From assembly GCF_014230315.1 (NCBI RefSeq), contig NZ_JACLAW010000013.1, forward strand, positions 78,747-142,746: a DNA stretch of 64,000 nt, in the 5' to 3' direction. The number at the start of each line of letters is the position of its first letter. Position 1 is the first letter of the stretch. Positions 8,584 through 16,579 of this stretch are shown here, one piece after another. The position numbers and the translations under genes are program-made. Below the pieces are notes generated by a model. It did not search any database, was not told the DNA's origin, and saw nothing but the letters and a program-made list of their open reading frames with translations. Origin of the DNA: Novosphingobium flavum. GTDB taxonomy: Bacteria; Pseudomonadota; Alphaproteobacteria; Sphingomonadales; Sphingomonadaceae.

Positions 8584-9596
8584 CCAAGCCCTCCGATCAC
8601 CCCAGCGTCCCCGCCACCGGCGGCGTCGGCGTCCTCCTCGTCAACCTCGGCACGCCCGATGCGCCCACTCCGGCGGCGGTCAAGCGCTACCTCGCCGAAT
8701 TCCTCTCCGACCCCCGTGTGGTCGAAATCCCGCAACTGATCTGGCAACCGATCCTGCGCGGCGTGATCCTCAACACCCGCCCGAAAAAGAGCGCTCACGC
8801 CTACCAGCAGGTCTGGACCGCTGATGGCTCGCCGCTCGCCGCCATCACCCGCACGCAAGCGCAGGCCCTGCAGGAGCGCCTCGGCGATGGCATCAAGGTC
8901 CGCTGGGCCATGCGCTACGGTAACCCGTCGATCCCGGCCGAGCTGAACCGCTTGAAGGCCGAAGGTTGCGACCGCCTGCTGATCGCCCCGCTCTATCCGC
9001 AATATTCCGGCGCCACGACCGCCACGGTGGTCGACAAGCTGGGCGAGGCGCTGGGCGCCCTGCGCTGGCAGCCCGCGATCCGCACCCTGCCGCCCTATTA
9101 CGACGATCCGGCCCACATCGCGGCCCTCGCCGCCGACACCGCGCGCCAGCTCTCCACCCTGCCGTTCCGCCCCGAGGTCCTGCTCCTCTCGTTCCACGGC
9201 ATGCCCGAGCGCACCCTCCACCTCGGCGATCCCTACCACTGCCAATGCCGCAAGACCGCCCGCCTCCTGGCCGAAGCGCTGGCGGCCGACTGGGGCGATG
9301 TCCGCATCGAAACCACCTTCCAGTCCCGCTTCGGCCGCGCCAAGTGGCTCGAACCCGCAACCGACGCCGTACTCGCTGCCGAGGCGGCCAAAGGCACCAA
9401 ACGCCTCGCCATTGCCGCCCCCGGCTTCTCCGCCGATTGCCTCGAAACCCTCGAGGAACTGGCCATCCGGGGCCGCGAACAGTTCCTCGAAGCCGGCGGC
9501 CAGGACTTCGCCGCCCTCGAATGCCTCAACGCGGGCGAAGCGGGCATGGCCATGCTGGAAGCGCTGGTCCGCCGCGAACTGGCGGGGTGGGTGTAG
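8580..9596 (+). CDS. hemH: Ferrochelatase (protoheme ferro-lyase)
   Basis: The protein has 338 aa, the usual size. It inserts Fe2+ into protoporphyrin IX in the last step of heme synthesis. The VLLVNLGTPDAP N-terminus, the catalytic-His segment LLSFHGMP (His about 206) and the conserved GFSADCLETLEE near residue 285 are all present. Cysteines in the middle and C-terminal regions (YHCQCRK, SADCLE) leave a cluster possible but unproven. The start is a GTG at 8580 that overlaps the stop of the preceding gene (GTGA), showing translational coupling. Confidence 0.96.
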   Translation: MTKPSDHPSVPATGGVGVLLVNLGTPDAPTPAAVKRYLAEFLSDPRVVEIPQLIWQPILRGVILNTRPKKSAHAYQQVWTADGSPLAAITRTQAQALQERLGDGIKVRWAMRYGNPSIPAELNRLKAEGCDRLLIAPLYPQYSGATTATVVDKLGEALGALRWQPAIRTLPPYYDDPAHIAALAADTARQLSTLPFRPEVLLLSFHGMPERTLHLGDPYHCQCRKTARLLAEALAADWGDVRIETTFQSRFGRAKWLEPATDAVLAAEAAKGTKRLAIAAPGFSADCLETLEELAIRGREQFLEAGGQDFAALECLNAGEAGMAMLEALVRRELAGWV

Positions 9597-9728
9597 GCGA
9601 CCGGCGAACCGACTCCAAACGTCCGTTTGCAAACACGCTACGTCTGAAAGCGGACTGTCAGGACACGCCAACATTGCGGACATCATCATAACGGTTAAGG
9701 TGCCACTGGCAAAAAGGAGCTATACGGC

Positions 9729-9977
9729 GTGCTCAACATACTGGGGGGATTGTTGCTATTCGCAGTCGCCTTGATCTGTGTTGCCGTTGGTGGAAGAACT
9801 CTCCGCGATATTTTGAATAATGAAACCCAAAGCCTAAGCCGCTACAAACCGCGATTGATTTCCCGTGGAGAAGAGCCGTTAAATTTTTGGGCCACCATGT
9901 TTACCGGCCTGTTGTGGCTCCTACTTGGACTTTTCTTGCTCGTCATCACGGTTGGTGGAGCCGTTGGAATGCTTTGA
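9729..9977 (+). CDS. Small two-helix membrane protein of unknown function
   Basis: The protein has 82 aa, from a GTG at 9729 with a clear AAGGAG about ten bases upstream. Two hydrophobic helices (about residues 3-22 and 53-80) flank a polar loop, NNETQSLSRYKPRLISRGEE, which would sit on one side of the membrane. Base composition is clearly more AT-rich than in neighbouring genes (for example TTGTTGCTATTC codons), suggesting a different history or a poorly expressed gene. I do not recognise a family. It follows hemH by 132 bp and may not be co-transcribed with it. Confidence 0.6.
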   Translation: MLNILGGLLLFAVALICVAVGGRTLRDILNNETQSLSRYKPRLISRGEEPLNFWATMFTGLLWLLLGLFLLVITVGGAVGML

Positions 9978-10068
9978 GTTGTCGTAGAATCGGTTCTCTC
10001 GTCCGCTCCCCCGACATTCCGGCCATTCGGATAGCGCCGGGCAGGTTTCGAAAGCTGACGCCTGATCT

Positions 10069-10104
10069 CCCCTCCCGCAGGCGGGAGGGGCCGGGGGTGG
10101 GCCA
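10069..10104. repeat. Intergenic palindromic repeat (CCCCTCCCGC/GCGGGAGGGG type)
   Basis: CCCCTCCCGC, AG, GCGGGAGGGG makes a 10-bp perfect palindrome followed by CCGGGGGTGGGC. This form is familiar as a dispersed intergenic repeat in sphingomonad-type genomes. It is one of the few recognisable items in the 334-bp gene-free stretch 9978-10311; the rest of that stretch is unremarkable. Confidence 0.6.
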
Positions 10105-10272
10105 GCAACCTCTCCCCAAAACACCCCAACCAAAACCATTTTCCTACACCCGCGCCGCCTGCCAAACTCCGCCCCGATCGCCTCCACCGGCGAAAAACGA
10201 GCAAGAGTTGGACAAGTGTCACCCATGCACACGGGCACAAGTGCTTCAAATCATTGGGGGCAGGGCTGCGCG

Positions 10273-10296
10273 CCGGGTGACACTCGTGTCACCCGG
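10273..10296. terminator. Palindrome downstream of the DUF1674 gene, possible terminator or repeat
   Basis: CCGGGTGACAC and GTGTCACCCGG are 11-bp perfect arms around TC. They lie 16 bp beyond the stop of the minus-strand DUF1674 gene. A GTGTCACCC half also occurs at 10216-10224. There is no clear T-run, so a repeat element is as likely as a terminator. Confidence 0.45.
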
Positions 10297-10311
10297 CCAC
10301 CGCGCAACGGT

Positions 10312-10479
10312 TCAGAAGTCGACCGCGATGCCGTTCTGCTCCCAGTCGCCGTAACGGGTGGGAGAAAGGCCGCGCGGATCGGGCTCGTCCTTTGCCGCCT
10401 TGGGCGCGGGCGCCGGATCATTGGTCCAGTGCGCCGGCTTGACGAAGCCTTCGGGGCGCTTGGTTGCACGCTGGGTCAT
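10312..10479 (-). CDS. DUF1674 protein, succinate dehydrogenase assembly factor 4-like
   Basis: This is a 55-residue protein. The C-terminus carries the DUF1674/SDHAF4 signature: a Pro- and Lys-rich stretch, then RGLSPTRYGDWEQNG ending in VDF, matching the family pattern (G/P)xxPTRYGDWExxGxxxDF. In mitochondria and some bacteria this family binds flavinylated SdhA before SDH assembly; the role here is inferred from that. The ATG at 10479 has a GGGGCGC stretch upstream. It is divergent from rsmB with 54 bp between the start codons, so the two share a promoter region. No sdh genes are in the window. Confidence 0.8.
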   Translation of the reverse strand: MTQRATKRPEGFVKPAHWTNDPAPAPKAAKDEPDPRGLSPTRYGDWEQNGIAVDF

Positions 10480-10533
10480 GCGCCCCAAATGCGCGCTCTG
10501 GCCCTTGAATGCAATTGCGCTTAGGGGCGGGCG

Positions 10534-11763
10534 ATGGATATTCCCGGTCTTCCCGCCCGCCGCGCCGCGCTCAAGCTGGTCGATGCCGTCCTGCGCCGGG
10601 GCGAAACGCTCGATCAGGCCGCGCACAATGCCGTGCAGGGCCTTTCCGCCGATTCCGACCGCGCGCTGGCCAAGGCCATCGCCGCCGAGGCCCTGCGCTG
10701 GCAGACCGATTTCGACTCGTTGATCGACAGCGCGACGCAGCAGCCCCTGCCGGACGATGCCAAGCCCCGCGCCGTCCTGCGCCTGATGCTGGCCCAGTGG
10801 CTGCGCCTCGGCACCCCGCCGCACGCGGTTGTCGCCACGGCCCTGCCGCTGTTGATGGGCGGGCCCAAGCGCCTCGCTCACGGCGTCTTCGCCACGCTGA
10901 CCCGGCGCGAGGTCACATTACCCGATGCGCCAACCCTGCCGCCCGCCGTGGCCGAACGCTGGGGGCTTGGCGCCCCCGCCATCGCCAAGGCGCTGGCCGA
11001 ACCCCCCGCGCTTGACCTCACGCTCAAGAATCCCTCGGAAACCGCCGAATGGGCCGAAAAGCTTGGCGGCACATCGCTCATGCGCGGCCATGTCCGCCTG
11101 CCGCGCGGCGAGATGGTCGAACGCCTGCCCGGCTTTGCCGAAGGCGCCTGGTGGGTGCAGGATCTCGCCGCCAGCCTGCCCGCGCGGCTGCTGGGGCAGG
11201 GGACCGGCAGGGCGCTGGACCTCTGCGCCGCGCCGGGGGGCAAGACCCTGCAACTGGCCGCCGCTGGCTGGCAGGTCACGGCGCTGGACATTTCCGCGAA
11301 ACGGCTCGAGCGGGTGGCCGCAAACCTCGCGCGCTGCAATCTGGCTGCCGAAGCCGTGGCCGCCGATGCCCTGCAATGGGAGCCCGAGGGCCAGTTCGAC
11401 GCGATCCTGCTCGATGCGCCGTGCACCGCCACCGGCACCTGCCGCCGCCACCCCGACGTGCTCCACCGGATCACCCGCACCCAGATCCGCGAGATGGCCG
11501 ACCTCCAGCGGCGCCTGCTCGAACGCGCCGTCGGTTGGCTGGCCCCCGGCGGCAGCCTGATCTACGCGGTCTGCTCGCTCGAAGTGGAGGAGGGCGAGGA
11601 TCAGGCCGCCGCCGTGACCCTCGCGCCCGATCCGATCCGCGCCGACGAACTGCCTGCAGGGATTGCCCCCACGGCGCAGGGCTGGCTGCGGACCGATCCG
11701 GGAATGCTCAGCGATTCCGGTGGTCTGGACGGTTTTCTTGTCGCGCGCTGGAAGAAAGTCTGA
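10534..11763 (+). CDS. rsmB: 16S rRNA cytosine-5 methyltransferase, RsmB/Sun family
   Basis: The protein has 409 aa. An N-terminal NusB-like RNA-binding domain (about residues 1-135) is fused to a SAM-dependent NOL1/NOP2/Sun methyltransferase domain. The SAM loop is LDLCAAPGGKTLQL (about 228-241). The two catalytic cysteines are in DAPCTATGTCRRHP (motif IV) and YAVCSLEVEEGE (motif VI). RsmB methylates C967 of 16S rRNA in E. coli; the same target is assumed here. The C-terminal GLDGFLVARW matches the family. It converges on msrA with 3 bp between them. Confidence 0.93.
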   Translation: MDIPGLPARRAALKLVDAVLRRGETLDQAAHNAVQGLSADSDRALAKAIAAEALRWQTDFDSLIDSATQQPLPDDAKPRAVLRLMLAQWLRLGTPPHAVVATALPLLMGGPKRLAHGVFATLTRREVTLPDAPTLPPAVAERWGLGAPAIAKALAEPPALDLTLKNPSETAEWAEKLGGTSLMRGHVRLPRGEMVERLPGFAEGAWWVQDLAASLPARLLGQGTGRALDLCAAPGGKTLQLAAAGWQVTALDISAKRLERVAANLARCNLAAEAVAADALQWEPEGQFDAILLDAPCTATGTCRRHPDVLHRITRTQIREMADLQRRLLERAVGWLAPGGSLIYAVCSLEVEEGEDQAAAVTLAPDPIRADELPAGIAPTAQGWLRTDPGMLSDSGGLDGFLVARWKKV

Positions 11764-11766
11764 ACC

Positions 11767-12297
11767 TCAAGTGGACTTTACTTTCGTCGCAAAGCTCTTT
11801 CTCAGCTTCTGCAACTTGGGCGGGATGACCGCGAGGCAGTAGGGATTGCGCTGGCCTTCGCCGTCCCAGTATTCCTGGTGATAGTCCTCGGCCGGATGCC
11901 ATTCCTCCGCCTCCTCGATCGTGGTCACGACCGGGACCGCGCGCTCCTCCTGCGCCCGGTGGATGGCCGCTTCGGCCTCGGCCAGCTGCTCGCCATCCAG
12001 CGGAAAGATCGCCGAGCGGTACTGGGTGCCGACATCGTTGCCCTGCCGGTTGAGCTGCGTCGGATCATGCGTCGCCATGAAGATGTCGAGCAGTTCGGCA
12101 TAGGACAGGACATCGGGATCGAAGGTCACCTTGATCGCCTCGGCGTGGCCGGTCGTGCCGGTGCAGACCTGCCGGTATGTCGGGTCGGGCATGTCGCCGC
12201 CGATATAGCCGCTCTCGACCTCGCTCACCCCGATCACGTCGCGGAACACGGCCTCGGTGCACCAGAAGCACCCGCCCGCCACAATCGCCTGTGTCAT
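11767..12297 (-). CDS. msrA: Peptide-methionine (S)-S-oxide reductase MsrA
   Basis: The protein has 176 aa. It reduces methionine-S-sulfoxide in proteins. The N-terminal GGCFWCTEAVF contains the catalytic Cys, and the family segments SGYIGG, GHAEAIKV and the GTQYRSAIF strand follow. The ATG at 12297 gives MTQAIVAGGCFW. There is no signal peptide, so it is cytosolic, and no MsrB is fused or adjacent. It is divergent from the amidase gene, with about 105 bp between the starts. Confidence 0.96.
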   Translation of the reverse strand: MTQAIVAGGCFWCTEAVFRDVIGVSEVESGYIGGDMPDPTYRQVCTGTTGHAEAIKVTFDPDVLSYAELLDIFMATHDPTQLNRQGNDVGTQYRSAIFPLDGEQLAEAEAAIHRAQEERAVPVVTTIEEAEEWHPAEDYHQEYWDGEGQRNPYCLAVIPPKLQKLRKSFATKVKST

Positions 12298-12402
12298 TGC
12301 CAAATTCCTCGCCGTTCGCCTTGCCCCCTCAGATAGGAATCGCACCGCGTCCTGCAACCGGCAGCGGTGGACTTCCGGGATCCGGGACCCTAATTGGACA
12401 AC

Positions 12403-13254
12403 ATGACCGAGGTAACCGTCGCCGCCCTCCAGCTTCCGCTCGGCTCGCATGACGAGGCCGAGAACATCGCCGCCGTCTCCGCGCTGGTCGAACAGGCCGC
12501 GGCCCAGGGCGCCCAGGTGATCCTCCCGCCCGAGCTCTTCTCCGGCCCCTATTTCTGCAAGGTCGAGGATGAGGCCCTCTTCGCGCTCGCCCGCCCGACC
12601 GCCGAGCATCCCTCGGTCAAGGCCATGCAGGCGCTCGCCGGCAAGCTCAAGGTCGCCATCCCGACCAGCTTCTTCGAGCGCGACGGCCACCACTACTACA
12701 ACACCCTCGCCATGATCGGCGCCGACGGCGAGATCATGGGCACCTACCGCAAGAGCCATATCCCCGACGGCCCCGGTTACGAGGAAAAGTACTATTTCCG
12801 CCCCGGCAACGACGGCTTCAAGGTCTGGGACGTCGCCGGCACCCGGATCGGCGTCGGCATCTGCTGGGACCAGTGGTATCCCGAATGCGCGCGGGTCATG
12901 GCCCTGATGGGCGCCGAACTGCTCTTCTACCCCACCGCGATCGGCTCCGAACCCTATGATGCCGAACTCGACACCAGCCGGATGTGGAAGCGGGCGATGG
13001 TCGGCCACTCGGTTTCGAACTGCATGCCGGTGATCGCCGCCAACCGCATCGGCAGCGAGGACGGCCAGCGTTTCTACGGCCACAGCTTCATCTCCGACGA
13101 ATGGGGCGATTACATCGCGGCCTTCGGGGAGGAGGATACCGGCGTACTGGTCGCCACGCTCGACACGGCGCGCGCGGCGCGTCACCGCGCCGGCATGGGC
13201 TTCTTCCGCGATCGCCGCCCGCAGCTCTACACCCGGATCTGCGAAGACATCTGA
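12403..13254 (+). CDS. aguB: N-carbamoylputrescine amidase (nitrilase superfamily)
   Basis: The protein has 283 aa. It hydrolyses N-carbamoylputrescine to putrescine, CO2 and ammonia in the agmatine route to polyamines. The nitrilase triad is clear: Glu in ILPPELFSGPYF, Lys in GTYRKSHIPDGPGY and Cys in GICWDQWYPECAR. The YEEKYYFRPG and RMWKRAMVGHS segments are characteristic of the AguB subgroup rather than of general nitrilases. The partner agmatine deiminase (aguA) is not in this window. The ATG at 12403 is preferred over a TTG nine bases upstream. folK starts 4 bp after its stop. Confidence 0.92.
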   Translation: MTEVTVAALQLPLGSHDEAENIAAVSALVEQAAAQGAQVILPPELFSGPYFCKVEDEALFALARPTAEHPSVKAMQALAGKLKVAIPTSFFERDGHHYYNTLAMIGADGEIMGTYRKSHIPDGPGYEEKYYFRPGNDGFKVWDVAGTRIGVGICWDQWYPECARVMALMGAELLFYPTAIGSEPYDAELDTSRMWKRAMVGHSVSNCMPVIAANRIGSEDGQRFYGHSFISDEWGDYIAAFGEEDTGVLVATLDTARAARHRAGMGFFRDRRPQLYTRICEDI

Positions 13255-13258
13255 CGCG

Positions 13259-13765
13259 GTGAGCCAGCGCTACCTGATCGCGCTCGGCTCCAATCGCCGG
13301 CACCACCGCCACGGCGGCCCGCGCGCGGTCCTCGCCGCCGCGCGGCTGGCCCTCGCCGAAGCCGGGATCACGGTCGCCGGCTTCTCGCCGGTCGTCGCGA
13401 GCCGGCCGCTCGGTCCGTCCGACCGGACCTATGCCAATGCCGTCGCCGCGGTCGTGGCTCCGTTCGATCCGCCGGAAATGCTGGCCAGGCTGAAGGAGAT
13501 CGAGTCCCGCTTCGGCCGCCGCCCGCGCGGCCGCCGCTGGGCTTCGCGGGTGCTCGATCTCGATGTCGTGCTGTGGGACGGCGGCTGCTGGGCTGACGAG
13601 GCGCTGATCGTGCCGCACCGCTCGTTCCGCGAGAGGATCTTTGTCCTGGGTCCGGCGCTGCGGGGAGTGGGCGGCTGGCACGATCCTTTGACCGGCCTTT
13701 CCCTGCGGCAGCTTCATGCCCGCTTGACCCGTCCCCGACCTGCTCCTAAGCCGCCCCACACCTGA
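13259..13765 (+). CDS. folK: 2-amino-4-hydroxy-6-hydroxymethyldihydropteridine pyrophosphokinase
   Basis: The protein has 168 aa. It transfers pyrophosphate from ATP to 6-hydroxymethyl-dihydropterin in folate synthesis. The N-terminal YLIALGSN and the core RWASRVLDLDVVLWDGG (consensus RW.pR.lDlDil) with the following LIVPHRSFRERIFVL are diagnostic. The start is a GTG at 13259, 4 bp after the amidase stop, so the pair is probably co-transcribed. It is followed by tRNA-Lys. A folB-like gene occurs separately at 38.7 kb. Confidence 0.94.
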   Translation: MSQRYLIALGSNRRHHRHGGPRAVLAAARLALAEAGITVAGFSPVVASRPLGPSDRTYANAVAAVVAPFDPPEMLARLKEIESRFGRRPRGRRWASRVLDLDVVLWDGGCWADEALIVPHRSFRERIFVLGPALRGVGGWHDPLTGLSLRQLHARLTRPRPAPKPPHT

Positions 13766-13780
13766 CGCCCCCGCGCGCAC

Positions 13781-13856
13781 GGGCCCTTAGCTCAGTCGGT
13801 AGAGCAACTGACTTTTAATCAGTAGGTCGCTGGTTCGAACCCAGCAGGGCTCACCA
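13781..13856 (+). tRNA. tRNA-Lys (anticodon TTT)
   Basis: A complete 76-nt cloverleaf with encoded CCA. The acceptor GGGCCCT pairs with AGGGCTC (one G-U pair), the D-arm is GCTC/GAGC, the anticodon stem is ACTGA/TCAGT with loop CTTTTAA, and the T-arm is centred on GGTTCGAACC. The anticodon TTT is at 13814-13816. The 3' end points towards the recombinase module, a common integration position. Confidence 0.97.
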
Positions 13857-13950
13857 CTCAGTCTTAGCATAACCTCGGAGTTCCGGTCTCTGCGAGACTG
13901 GGTGCCCAACACCCGCCCATTTCCGCGGGTTTGCGCATGTCAGATCCGCG

Positions 13951-14037
13951 ACTTTTAGGTCGCGAGTCTCTCTGTCGGCGCCCCAAAACACGAAAACGGC
14001 GGCAAGATCTCTGCCGCCGTTTTCGCGTCCTAAAAGT
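13951..14037. other. Inverted repeats flanking the 3' end of the recombinase gene, possible attachment site
   Basis: ACTTTTAGG (13951-13959) and CCTAAAAGT (14029-14037) are perfect inverted 9-mers, and the right copy covers the recombinase stop codon. The left copy is also the loop side of a hairpin, CGCGAC-TTTTAG-GTCGCG. The position between tRNA-Lys and a serine recombinase suggests remains of an integration site, but no second junction was found. Confidence 0.3.
13991..14025. terminator. Bidirectional terminator-like hairpin after the recombinase gene
   Basis: CGAAAACGGCGGCA and TGCCGCCGTTTTCG are 14-bp perfect arms around a 7-nt loop, with A- and T-runs built into the stem ends. It lies just past the minus-strand recombinase stop at 14030. 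Confidence 0.75.
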
Positions 14038-15721
14038 TGAAAACGCTGGGTCGGGCGGCAGCGAAGCCGAGCATCTCGCGTTGCGCTGTCCATGAGAGGG
14101 GCAGGGCGCCAAGCCGGGAGAGATATCGTGCCGTCACGCGCCTCGGCTGATGGCCATCGAGAATGGCCCGGATGATGTCCGGCGCCAGGTAGGCGAGCCG
14201 GGCAATCCGCTCGGTGTGACGGAAGGTGGTGACGGGCATTGCTGCGGCCTGCTCAGGGGACATCGCGAGCAGTTCGTCTCGCGCGGCAAAGCCCCGCGCG
14301 ATGAGCTGGACGAGGTTGGGATCGGCCTCGACCTTCTTTCCGGCTGGGGGATCAAGCCGCAGCCTTGCCTCGTGACCCCAGGCCACGGTCGTGGTGCTCA
14401 GCGGCAGGGCGAACGGCTGCGGGTGGTCGATCTCGAGACCAACCCATGCCGTGAGTGCGGGGAGATCGAACTGCGCCGCGGCATTGTCCCGACTGACGAT
14501 GACGGTCAGTTCGATCCGCTGCAGGAGGTGGCGAAGCTCGCCGATTGCCATGCTCTCGATGTTGGAGGCGAGGACGGCGAACGAGGCGACGAGATTGACC
14601 TGGTCGTCCGGCGACTGATCGATAGCCACGTCCCTGATCCGGTGTACGTCGGTCAGGAAGGCAACCAGCTCGGCCCGAACCGCTTGATCCAGTTCGCCTG
14701 CGGGCAGGCGCAAGGCCGCTTCCTTCGAACCATCGCCCAGGTTCGAGGCGTAATAGCTGTAGCGCCAGCCATGGTTGAAGGTGTGAACCGGTGACATCGG
14801 CCGCCCTTGCTCGTCCCGGATCAGTCCGGCCAGCAGACTGACCCGGCGCCGTGCGCCGGGTGCAAGGGGCGTGTTGGTGCGCCCGGCCAGCTTGGCCTGC
14901 ACCGCGTCGAACAACTCGCGGTCGATGATGGCCTCGTGCTGGCCGGGATAGACCTTGTCCTTGTGGACGGTCTCGCCGACGTAGATCCGGTTCGAGAGGA
15001 GGTGATGGAGTGCGCCGCGCCGGAACGGAATCCCACCGCGGATCGATCCGTCCCGCAGCTTCAGCTTCTTGCTGACGATGCCGTCCCGCCGCAGCTCGTC
15101 GAGCAGGTCCATGATGTTGGGGGCGGCAAGGTAGCGGCGCATGATCTCGCGCACGGTTCCAGCTTCATCCGGCACCACCATCAGCTTGCGGTCCTCGGCC
15201 TTGTAGCCCAGCGGCAGGGGCCCTCCCATCCACATGCCCCGGGCCTTGGAGGCTGCCACCTTGTCGCGGATGCGCTCGGCAATGACCTCGCGCTCGAACT
15301 GGGCGAAGGAGAGCAGGACATTCAGTGTTAGGCGGCCCATCGAATTGGTGGTGTTGAACGCCTGGGTGACACTGACGAACGAGACCCCGGCGTTGTCCAG
15401 CACCTCGACGATCTTGGCGAAATCAGCGAGGCTGCGGGTCAGACGGTCGACCTTGTAGACCACGACGACGTCGACCCGGCTGGCCCGGACATCGGCGAGC
15501 AGTTGCTGGAGACCGGGGCGCTCCATGTTGCCACCGGTGAAGCCGCCATCATCATAGGAATCGGGCAGCAGGGTCCAGCCTTCGTGGCGTTGGGACATGA
15601 CGTAGGCGGCACAGGCCTCGCGCTGGGCATCGAGGCTGTTGAAGGCCTGATCCAGCCCTTCTTCGGTCGACTTGCGGGTATAGACCGCGCAGCGCAGGCG
15701 TTTGGGAGGACTAACGGCCAT
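14030..15721 (-). CDS. Large serine recombinase (resolvase/invertase family)
   Basis: The protein has 563 aa. The N-terminal catalytic domain (about residues 8-160) has the nucleophile in AVYTRKST (Ser18) and the conserved Arg-rich segment VVYKVDRLTRS. A recombinase domain follows (about 175-290). The region that usually holds a Cys4 zinc ribbon is present in outline (LLAGLIRDEQGRPMSP ... RYSYYASN) but has no cysteines, so that ribbon would not bind zinc. The ATG at 15721 has GGGAG upstream. The start overlaps the DUF2924 gene by 11 bp, making a coupled trio with DUF2924 and DUF3489. It ends near tRNA-Lys, pointing to a mobile-element remnant or domesticated island. Confidence 0.9.
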   Translation of the reverse strand: MAVSPPKRLRCAVYTRKSTEEGLDQAFNSLDAQREACAAYVMSQRHEGWTLLPDSYDDGGFTGGNMERPGLQQLLADVRASRVDVVVVYKVDRLTRSLADFAKIVEVLDNAGVSFVSVTQAFNTTNSMGRLTLNVLLSFAQFEREVIAERIRDKVAASKARGMWMGGPLPLGYKAEDRKLMVVPDEAGTVREIMRRYLAAPNIMDLLDELRRDGIVSKKLKLRDGSIRGGIPFRRGALHHLLSNRIYVGETVHKDKVYPGQHEAIIDRELFDAVQAKLAGRTNTPLAPGARRRVSLLAGLIRDEQGRPMSPVHTFNHGWRYSYYASNLGDGSKEAALRLPAGELDQAVRAELVAFLTDVHRIRDVAIDQSPDDQVNLVASFAVLASNIESMAIGELRHLLQRIELTVIVSRDNAAAQFDLPALTAWVGLEIDHPQPFALPLSTTTVAWGHEARLRLDPPAGKKVEADPNLVQLIARGFAARDELLAMSPEQAAAMPVTTFRHTERIARLAYLAPDIIRAILDGHQPRRVTARYLSRLGALPLSWTAQREMLGFAAARPSVFNF

Positions 15722-16160
15722 TGGTGCTGACTCCCAGCATGCCCATCCGCGGGCTCTTGAGGCCAAAGAACCGTGGACCCGACCAGTGGGCCCCGGTGAT
15801 CCGCTTGGCGATCTCCGAGAGCGAGTTGAATCGCTGGCCGTTGTACTCGAACCCGGTATCGAGCACGACGACCTGGTGGACCTCGCCATGCCAGGTGCGG
15901 GAGAGCCACGTTCCGACCTTCAGTCCGTCGGCAACGGTGCTGTTCTGGCCGGATGCCGCGGCTTGCGCGATACGGCGGAGGTCGATTTTGCCGAGCCCGC
16001 CCAGCGCGCGCTCCTGCGCCGCATGGGCGAGGGCCCGGGCCAGAAGGCCCGAGCCGAACGCCGGTGGTGCGACAGTTCCCGTGCGGCGGTGCCACTCGGT
16101 CTTGCGGTCCCGCGCGGACATTGCCTCGATTGCGGCGACCTGTGCCTCAAGGTGCTTCAC
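15711..16160 (-). CDS. DUF2924 domain protein, recombinase companion
   Basis: The protein has 149 aa, from a GTG at 16160 that overlaps the upstream stop (GTGA). The second half is the DUF2924 pattern: GTWLSRTWHGEVHQVVVL, FEYNGQRFNSLSEIAKRITGAHWSGPRFFGL. This sequence resembles small DNA-binding folds found next to large serine recombinases in alphaproteobacterial islands. Its activity is unknown; helping the recombinase bind DNA is an inference from the constant gene pairing and the 11-bp overlap with the recombinase start. Confidence 0.8.
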   Translation of the reverse strand: MKHLEAQVAAIEAMSARDRKTEWHRRTGTVAPPAFGSGLLARALAHAAQERALGGLGKIDLRRIAQAAASGQNSTVADGLKVGTWLSRTWHGEVHQVVVLDTGFEYNGQRFNSLSEIAKRITGAHWSGPRFFGLKSPRMGMLGVSTNGR

Positions 16161-16483
16161 GCCGCATTCTCCCGGGCCGCGACGATCCGGTAGATGCGCG
16201 TGCCCTCGGCCGGCTTCTCGCTGGCGATGCTGTGGCCCTTCTTCTTGAGGCCGGTGAGGGCGGCACGGGTGGTGTGGGGCAGCCAGCCGGTGGCTGCGAT
16301 GAGCTGCTCCAGCGTGGCGCCTTCGGGGCGGCCGAGCAGGTCGATCACGACCGAAGTCTTGGCTGGCTGGCGTTCTGCCGGGGCGGACACATTCCGCGCT
16401 TTGGCGGGGGCGCCGTTCCGCGGTTCGCGGGCCATGCGGCGCTTGCGCTGCGGGGCGGGCGAGGGGCTCTCGGTATCGGTCAT
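16157..16483 (-). CDS. DUF3489 domain protein, winged-helix-like recombinase companion
   Basis: The protein has 108 aa. The ATG at 16483 has AGGAG seven bases upstream. A basic, Ala/Pro-rich N-terminal half (residues 1-45, with RKRRMAREPR) precedes a compact domain: SVVIDLLGRPEGATLEQLIAATGWLPHTTRAALTGLKKKG, a helix-turn-helix layout typical of DUF3489, ending in a short wing (GTRIYRIV). It is probably a DNA-binding protein and may act as regulator or directionality factor of the recombinase. First gene of the trio. Confidence 0.8.
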   Translation of the reverse strand: MTDTESPSPAPQRKRRMAREPRNGAPAKARNVSAPAERQPAKTSVVIDLLGRPEGATLEQLIAATGWLPHTTRAALTGLKKKGHSIASEKPAEGTRIYRIVAARENAA

Positions 16484-16531
16484 GAGTGGTCTCCTGTCGG
16501 GCGCAGCACCGCGCTGCTCCCACCACCCGAA

Positions 16532-16579
16532 GCCCTGCCGATCACATCGGCAGGGCATTTGCCGGCTCCATGGGCCGGC
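16532..16579. repeat. Two adjacent perfect hairpins upstream of the recombinase trio
   Basis: GCCCTGCCGAT-CAC-ATCGGCAGGGC (11-bp arms, 16532-16556) is followed at once by GCCGGC-TCCATGG-GCCGGC (16561-16579). They lie between the divergent DUF3489 operon and the small plus-strand gene at 16691. An operator or recombination site is possible. Confidence 0.5.

Noticed and set aside
13921..13990. Possible second tRNA fragment (GTCGGCGCCCCA)
   Set aside because: The segment ends like a tRNA 3' terminus but has no T-loop TTCGA and no pairing acceptor arm nearby, so it is not called as a tRNA or remnant.
14030..15721. Recombinase as a transposase of an insertion sequence
   Set aside because: It has the Ser-recombinase layout with DUF2924/DUF3489 companions and no terminal inverted repeats or target duplication were found.
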